This document shows positions 36,042 through 39,728 of a DNA stretch of 39,728 bases, in pieces. The notes below the pieces were generated by a model. It made no database searches and had not been told where the DNA came from. It worked only from the letters and a program-made list of their open reading frames with translations. Location of the stretch: positions 1 to 39,728 of the forward strand of contig JAUJNV010000026.1 of NCBI GenBank assembly GCA_030447945.1, given 5' to 3'. The position numbers were made by a program, and so were the translations under genes. Source of the DNA: Fimbriimonas sp. GTDB taxonomy: Bacteria > Armatimonadota > Fimbriimonadia > Fimbriimonadales > Fimbriimonadaceae. Each line of letters starts with the position of its first letter. Position 1 is the first letter of the stretch.

Positions 36042-36971
36042 CTACGCCCTCACGGTCGCTTCGACCATGCCCGCATTCATCCCAAAGACCGTTAACGCCT
36101 GGAGCACCACGCCCTGCTCCGCCTCCGTCAGCTCCACCAGCGGCAGGCGCACTCGAGCGCAGTCGAAGCCGACGAGGCTCGTCGCGTACTTCACGGGGAC
36201 GGGGCTAGGGGCCGAGAAGAGGGCTTTGTAGACGGGGAGGAGGCGGTGGTGCAGGCGGCGCGCCTCGGCGGGGTCCTGCAGAAATGTCTCGACCATCGCC
36301 TTGATGTCTCGTCCCACGACGTGCCCGGCGACGCTGACCACGCCGTGGCCGCCGACGCTGAGGATGGGGAGGGTGAGGCCGTCGTCGCCGCTGTAGACGC
36401 GAAAGCCCTCCGGCACTTGGGAGCAGACCTCGGTGATCTGGGGGACGCTGCCGCTCGCCTCCTTCACGGCGACGATGTTCTCGATCTCGGCGAGCCGCAG
36501 CAGTGTCGGCGTCTCGAGGTTGATCGCGCTCCGGGGCTGGATGTTGTAGAGCATCACGGGCAGGCCCGTCTCGCGCGCCACCGTGCTGAAGTGGGCATAG
36601 AGCCCCGCCTGGCCCGGGCGGTTGTAGTACGGGTTCACGAGCATGATGCCGTGCGCCCCCCGCCGCTCCGCCTCGTGCGTGAGATGGATCGACTCCCGGG
36701 TGCTGTAGGTGCCCGCGCCGAAGAGGACGGCGGCGCGGTCGCCGACGGCCTCCAGAACCGTCTCCAGCAAGCAGAACTTCTCCTTCTCGTCGAGGGTGGG
36801 GGACTCGCCGGTGGTGCCGTTCACCACCAAGCCGTCGTTCCGCTGCTCGTCCACGAGGTAAGCCGCGACACGTGCCGTCTCCTCATAGTTCACCGCGCCG
36901 TCAGCGTCGAACGGCGTCAGCATCGCCGTAAGGAGCTTGCCCCACTCTTTCGGTCCTCGGAATGCGCCCAT
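36042..36971 (-). CDS. dapA: 4-hydroxy-tetrahydrodipicolinate synthase
   Basis: Condenses pyruvate with aspartate semialdehyde, the first committed step of lysine and diaminopimelate synthesis; cytoplasmic (beta/alpha)8 tetramer. Intact, 309 residues. KLLTAMLTPFDADGAVNYEE is the usual N-terminus, NGTTGESPTL (51-60) contains the proton-relay Thr pair, NPYYNRP is the pyruvate-aldolase motif, Y142 and R147 (LYNIQPR) line the active site, and K170 in VAVKEASG is the Schiff-base lysine. The start was set at ATG 36971 because the family start fits; the GGGAG before it has no spacing, so initiation may be weak. It is last of tyrA-aroA-cmk-dapA but is set apart from cmk by 170 nt holding a repeat element, and another repeat follows its stop. 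Confidence 0.94.
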   Translation of the reverse strand: MGAFRGPKEWGKLLTAMLTPFDADGAVNYEETARVAAYLVDEQRNDGLVVNGTTGESPTLDEKEKFCLLETVLEAVGDRAAVLFGAGTYSTRESIHLTHEAERRGAHGIMLVNPYYNRPGQAGLYAHFSTVARETGLPVMLYNIQPRSAINLETPTLLRLAEIENIVAVKEASGSVPQITEVCSQVPEGFRVYSGDDGLTLPILSVGGHGVVSVAGHVVGRDIKAMVETFLQDPAEARRLHHRLLPVYKALFSAPSPVPVKYATSLVGFDCARVRLPLVELTEAEQGVVLQALTVFGMNAGMVEATVRA

Positions 36972-37001
36972 CTCCCGTAGTTTGGCGGATTCCGGCTTTG
37001 A

Positions 37002-37132
37002 CCGGTTACGCGCGAAGCGTGTGTAGCCGTTGCCCTGCGCGACGCATCGGGGGCTACGAAGATAGGAGCGCGGAGGAGTCAAGCCCGGGCGTCGCGCAGA
37101 GCGACGGCTACACGCGCTGCGCGCGTAACCGG
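37002..37132. repeat. REP-doublet-like inverted repeat upstream of dapA
   Basis: Two 44-bp arms (37002-37045 and 37089-37132) are inverted copies with about four mismatches, around 43 nt. Each arm has CGCGAAGCG- or CGCAGCGCG-like pairing followed by TGTAGCCG, the same core as in the element at 35913-36037. It fills the gap between the cmk stop and the dapA start. Confidence 0.8.
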
Positions 37133-37141
37133 ATGAGGCCT

Positions 37142-37819
37142 CTAACTCGCTCTTGGCAGCAGTTCTCTAATCCTCGCCAGCACTTCCTCGATGCCCAGAT
37201 TCCCGGTCTCGACGATGTGGGCGTCGGGGGCGACGGCGAGGGGGCTGTCGTCGCGGGTGATGTCGCGGTGGTCGCGCAGCTCGATCTGCGAGCGGACATT
37301 CTCGAAGGAGGAGTCGAACCCCTTCTCTACGAACTCGCGCGTACGGCGCTTGGCGCGCTCTTCGAGGGACGCGGTGAGGTAAAGCTTCAGATCCGCCTCC
37401 GGTGCGACGACGGTCGTCGCGTCGCGTCCTTCGAGAATCACGCCGCCACGGCCGACCATCTCGCGCTGGCGAGCGACGAGCGCGCGACGGACGGCGGTGT
37501 GGGCGCTGAGGGCGGAGGCCAGGTCGCCTACTTCGAGCGTCCGGATAAGCGCGGTGACGTCCTCGCCGTCGAGGAATACCGGCTGGGGCTCGCCCGTGCC
37601 GAAGGTGATCTCCGTCGTCGCCAATAGTCGCGCCGCGGCCTCGCCTTCCGTAGGGCCGACTCCGGCGCGCGTCGCCTTGAGGGCCAGCGCACGATACATC
37701 GCACCCGTGTCGAGGTAGCTCAGTCCGAGCTCCCCCGCCAGGCGCTTGGCGACGGTGCTCTTCCCCGCCCCGGCGGGGCCGTCGATCGCGATGACGAGCT
37801 TAGACAATGCCCTAGACAA
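37142..37819 (-). CDS. cmk: Cytidylate kinase
   Basis: Phosphorylates CMP and dCMP with ATP; cytoplasmic. Intact, 225 residues, usual length. The P-loop GPAGAGKST (14-22) is followed by LSYLDTGAMYRALALKA (substrate site), VILEGRDATTVVAPEADLKL (the family's EGRD motif), YLTASLEERAKRR (the lid) and LRDHRDITRDDSPLAVAPDA, which is characteristic of Cmk. The likely start is TTG 37819, within the last codons of aroA and 7 nt after GGAG. A second TTG 12 nt downstream, in a duplicated 10-bp sequence, is the alternative. The aroA-cmk order is common in bacteria. Confidence 0.94.
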   Translation of the reverse strand: MSRALSKLVIAIDGPAGAGKSTVAKRLAGELGLSYLDTGAMYRALALKATRAGVGPTEGEAAARLLATTEITFGTGEPQPVFLDGEDVTALIRTLEVGDLASALSAHTAVRRALVARQREMVGRGGVILEGRDATTVVAPEADLKLYLTASLEERAKRRTREFVEKGFDSSFENVRSQIELRDHRDITRDDSPLAVAPDAHIVETGNLGIEEVLARIRELLPRAS

Positions 37820-39209
37820 TGCTCAGCTCCATAAGGTCTCTTTCGAAGCCGGGGTAGGAGGTCGCAATGGCGTCCGCTCCGTCGATCTGGCTCTCGCCGT
37901 CCCCCAATAGGGAGGCGACCGCCATCGCCATCGCGATCCGGTGGTCCCCTTTCGCGTCCACCCGGGCCGCACGCAGCATTGTCGGGCCGATGATCGCCAT
38001 GCCGTCGTCGAACGTCTCGACCTCCGCGTTCATCGCGCGCAGGGCGGTCGCCATCGTCTCGATCCGGTCGCTCTCCTTCACGCGCAGCTCCCGCGCGTCG
38101 CGGATCGTGCTCGTGCCCTGGCACTGAGTTGCGAGCACGGCGAGAATCGGGATCTCGTCGATGAGCCGGGGCACGAGCGTGCCCTCGATCGTGAACGGCC
38201 GCAAGGCCACCGCGCCCCGCACCGCGAGATCGGCCACGGGCTCGCCGAGCTCCGAGCGCTCCTCTCCGACGGAAAAGGGGACGCGGGCCTGTTCCAGCAC
38301 GTCGAGGATGCCCGTCCGGGTGGGATTGACTCCCACGCCGCGCAGGAGCACCTCGGCATCGGGCAGCAGCGCGGCGGCGACCATGAAGAAGGCCGCGCTG
38401 GAGATATCGGCGGGGACTGTGAACTCGAAGGGGCTCAGCGAGCGCCGAGGCTCGACGGATACGATCCGCGCCGCCCGCAGCTCCTCCATTTCTCTCTCCG
38501 AGGGCCGGGGAGCCGAGTCGATCGTGTAGAGCGGCTTCGGCATGGCCCGTTCGGCACCCTCTATCCACTCCATCGGTCGATCCAGGCCCGCGGAGCTGCG
38601 GCTGGAGAGGTTAGCCCCCATCGCCGTAAGCATCCGCTCCGTGTGGTCCCGGCTGGAGGAGGGCTCGACGACGCTCGTCACGCCCTCCGCCCGCAGGCCG
38701 GCGAGGAGGATGCAACTCTTGACTTGGGCGCTCGCGACGGGGCTTCGGTAGGTGATGCCCTCCAGGCGCTCGGAGCCAACGATGCGCAGAGGCGGCGTTT
38801 CGCCCTCCACCGCCGCTCCCATCTGCATCAGTGGCTCCGCGATGCGGCGCATGGGACGGCGGGAGAGGCTGGCGTCTCCGACGAGGGTCGTGTCGAGCGC
38901 CCGGCTCGCCAGCAGACCGGAGAGGAGGCGGAGCGTCGTGCCGCTGTTGCCGCAATCGAGCGGGCCGTCGGGCTGCTTCCACTCGGGCGGGGGCGTCAGG
39001 CGGACCTCTTCGGGCGAGAGCCACTCGTGGCGCAGGCCGAGGGCGGCCACGCAGGCCAGGGTGGACTCGCAGTCTTCGCCGCGCAGAGGCATTCGGACGC
39101 GGGACTCGCCGCTCGCGATCGCCCCGAGCAGATAGGCGCGGTGGGTGAGGCTCTTGTCGCTCGGGGGGCGAAGCTCGCCCTGGAGCGTAACGACCGGCCC
39201 CACTCTCAC
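37812..39209 (-). CDS. aroA: 3-phosphoshikimate 1-carboxyvinyltransferase (EPSP synthase)
   Basis: Transfers enolpyruvyl from PEP to shikimate-3-phosphate, step six of the shikimate pathway. Intact, 465 residues, about 35 longer than usual. PSDKSLTHRAYLLGA (16-30) holds the Lys-Ser substrate pair. GNSGTTLRLLSG (87-98) is the PEP-loop. SAQVKSCILLAGL and EPSSSRDHTERML follow, then VPADISSAAFFMVAAAL, RTGILDVLE, LIDEIPILAVLATQCQGTS, ELRVKESDRI and KGDHRIAMAMAVA. The extra length lies in about 204-255, between two core strands. The start is GTG 39209 within a GTGA overlap with the upstream tyrA stop. The 3' end overlaps cmk by 8 nt. Confidence 0.95.
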   Translation of the reverse strand: MRVGPVVTLQGELRPPSDKSLTHRAYLLGAIASGESRVRMPLRGEDCESTLACVAALGLRHEWLSPEEVRLTPPPEWKQPDGPLDCGNSGTTLRLLSGLLASRALDTTLVGDASLSRRPMRRIAEPLMQMGAAVEGETPPLRIVGSERLEGITYRSPVASAQVKSCILLAGLRAEGVTSVVEPSSSRDHTERMLTAMGANLSSRSSAGLDRPMEWIEGAERAMPKPLYTIDSAPRPSEREMEELRAARIVSVEPRRSLSPFEFTVPADISSAAFFMVAAALLPDAEVLLRGVGVNPTRTGILDVLEQARVPFSVGEERSELGEPVADLAVRGAVALRPFTIEGTLVPRLIDEIPILAVLATQCQGTSTIRDARELRVKESDRIETMATALRAMNAEVETFDDGMAIIGPTMLRAARVDAKGDHRIAMAMAVASLLGDGESQIDGADAIATSYPGFERDLMELSIV

Positions 39210-39728
39210 GATTCCTGCCTCCGCTTCGCCTGCTGCGCACGCTCCAAGAAGTCCCGCACCCCCGCCTCATCCCCCTCTTCCAGGCACTGCCGGAGCGACG
39301 CCAACGATGCCTCGGTGTCGGCCAGCACCCGTGCCAGCTCGTCTCGATTGCCCATCATAATGCCCGTCCAGAGGCCCGGGTCGACGCCGCCGACGCGCGT
39401 AAGGTCCCGCCATGAGCCTCCGGCGACGTCCGTCCGCTCCAGCCCCTCGCCCATCCGAACGAGCGCGGCCGCGAGAGCGTGCGGGAGGTGGCTCAGCAGG
39501 GCGACGTGGCGGTCGTGGTCGGCGGCGGCGACACGCACAGGCACCGCGCCCATGGCCTTCACCAGCTCCTCCACCGCCTTCAGCGCCCCTTTGTCCGTCC
39601 GCTTGACGGGCGTGAGCACCCACCGGGCGTTGCGAAACATCCAGGCGGAGGCGAAGCCCGCGCCGGACCGCTCGTGGCCCGCCATAGGGTGCCCGCCGAC
39701 GAAGCTCGTCTCGCCCCTCTCCTCCATG
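39206..39728 (-). CDS. tyrA: Prephenate/arogenate dehydrogenase, C-terminal part (cut by window edge)
   Basis: NAD(P)-dependent decarboxylating dehydrogenase of tyrosine synthesis. About 173 C-terminal residues are visible; the Rossmann domain lies beyond the right edge. FVGGHPMAGHERSG is the invariant active-site motif (the GHPMAG-E region with the catalytic His). WVLTPVKRTD, AAADHDRHVALLSHLPHALA, with the second conserved H-x-x-S-x-L-P-H motif, and SWRDLTRVGGVDPGLWTGIM, GNRDELARVL follow. The stop (TGA) overlaps the GTG of aroA (GTGA). It is the first visible gene of the minus-strand aromatic/lysine operon. Prephenate versus arogenate preference cannot be told from this part. Confidence 0.9.
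   Translation of the reverse strand, partial: MEERGETSFVGGHPMAGHERSGAGFASAWMFRNARWVLTPVKRTDKGALKAVEELVKAMGAVPVRVAAADHDRHVALLSHLPHALAAALVRMGEGLERTDVAGGSWRDLTRVGGVDPGLWTGIMMGNRDELARVLADTEASLASLRQCLEEGDEAGVRDFLERAQQAKRRQES

Overview
The window is GC-rich (about two-thirds G+C by eye), densely packed bacterial DNA. No rRNA, tRNA, CRISPR array, transposase or phage gene was seen. The gene content suggests a free-living bacterium that makes a complex exopolysaccharide. An NPCBM-GH27 alpha-galactosidase, a cyclase/ATPase/TPR signalling protein and a DUF4139 protein together are reminiscent of Armatimonadota or a similar phylum. That placement is an inference with low confidence.

Positions 1 to about 24,330 form a polysaccharide locus. 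It supplies nucleotide sugars through UDP-glucose dehydrogenase, a UDP-glucuronate epimerase-like protein, galE, another SDR epimerase, gmd and glmS. A priming sugar-phosphate transferase (20.5-21.2 kb) would load the first sugar on the lipid carrier. Seven GT4-type glycosyltransferases would extend the unit. A Wzy-like multi-membrane protein and a Wzc-like chain-length/BY-kinase fusion would polymerise it. Decorating or trimming functions are an asparagine-synthase-like ligase, a truncated acyltransferase-3 and a clan-A glycoside hydrolase-like protein. The genes lie in alternating operons: + (1-2075), - (8280-2060), + (8338-10559), - (11149-10640), + (11260-13606), - (23227-13614) and + (gmd). 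Many junctions are GTGA, ATGA or TGATG overlaps, so translational coupling is likely.

From 24.3 to 27 kb there is a housekeeping trio (nrnA, truB, DUF2752) with overlapping ends. From 27.2 to 31.2 kb lie a secreted beta-helix protein, a small membrane-anchored unknown and a secreted NPCBM-GH27 alpha-galactosidase. From 31.5 to 35.8 kb lie a nucleotide-cyclase-like/ATPase/TPR regulator and a DUF4139 protein. From 36 kb to the right edge is a minus-strand operon, tyrA (partial)-aroA-cmk-dapA.

Two things stand out beyond the genes. First, there are several families of intergenic inverted repeats: two heptanucleotide-periodic hairpins (761-838 and 17247-17358), two related doublet elements bracketing dapA (35913-36037 and 37002-37132), a 59/58-bp inverted pair (31224-31512), and an inverted repeat at the break of the truncated acyltransferase (10576-10636). 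Second, about half of the genes are broken by clustered frameshifts although their protein sequence stays conserved across the breaks. This pattern fits uncorrected indels in parts of a long-read assembly better than real gene decay. Genes that cannot be translated as written are typed 'pseudogene' here, with the reconstructed product described.
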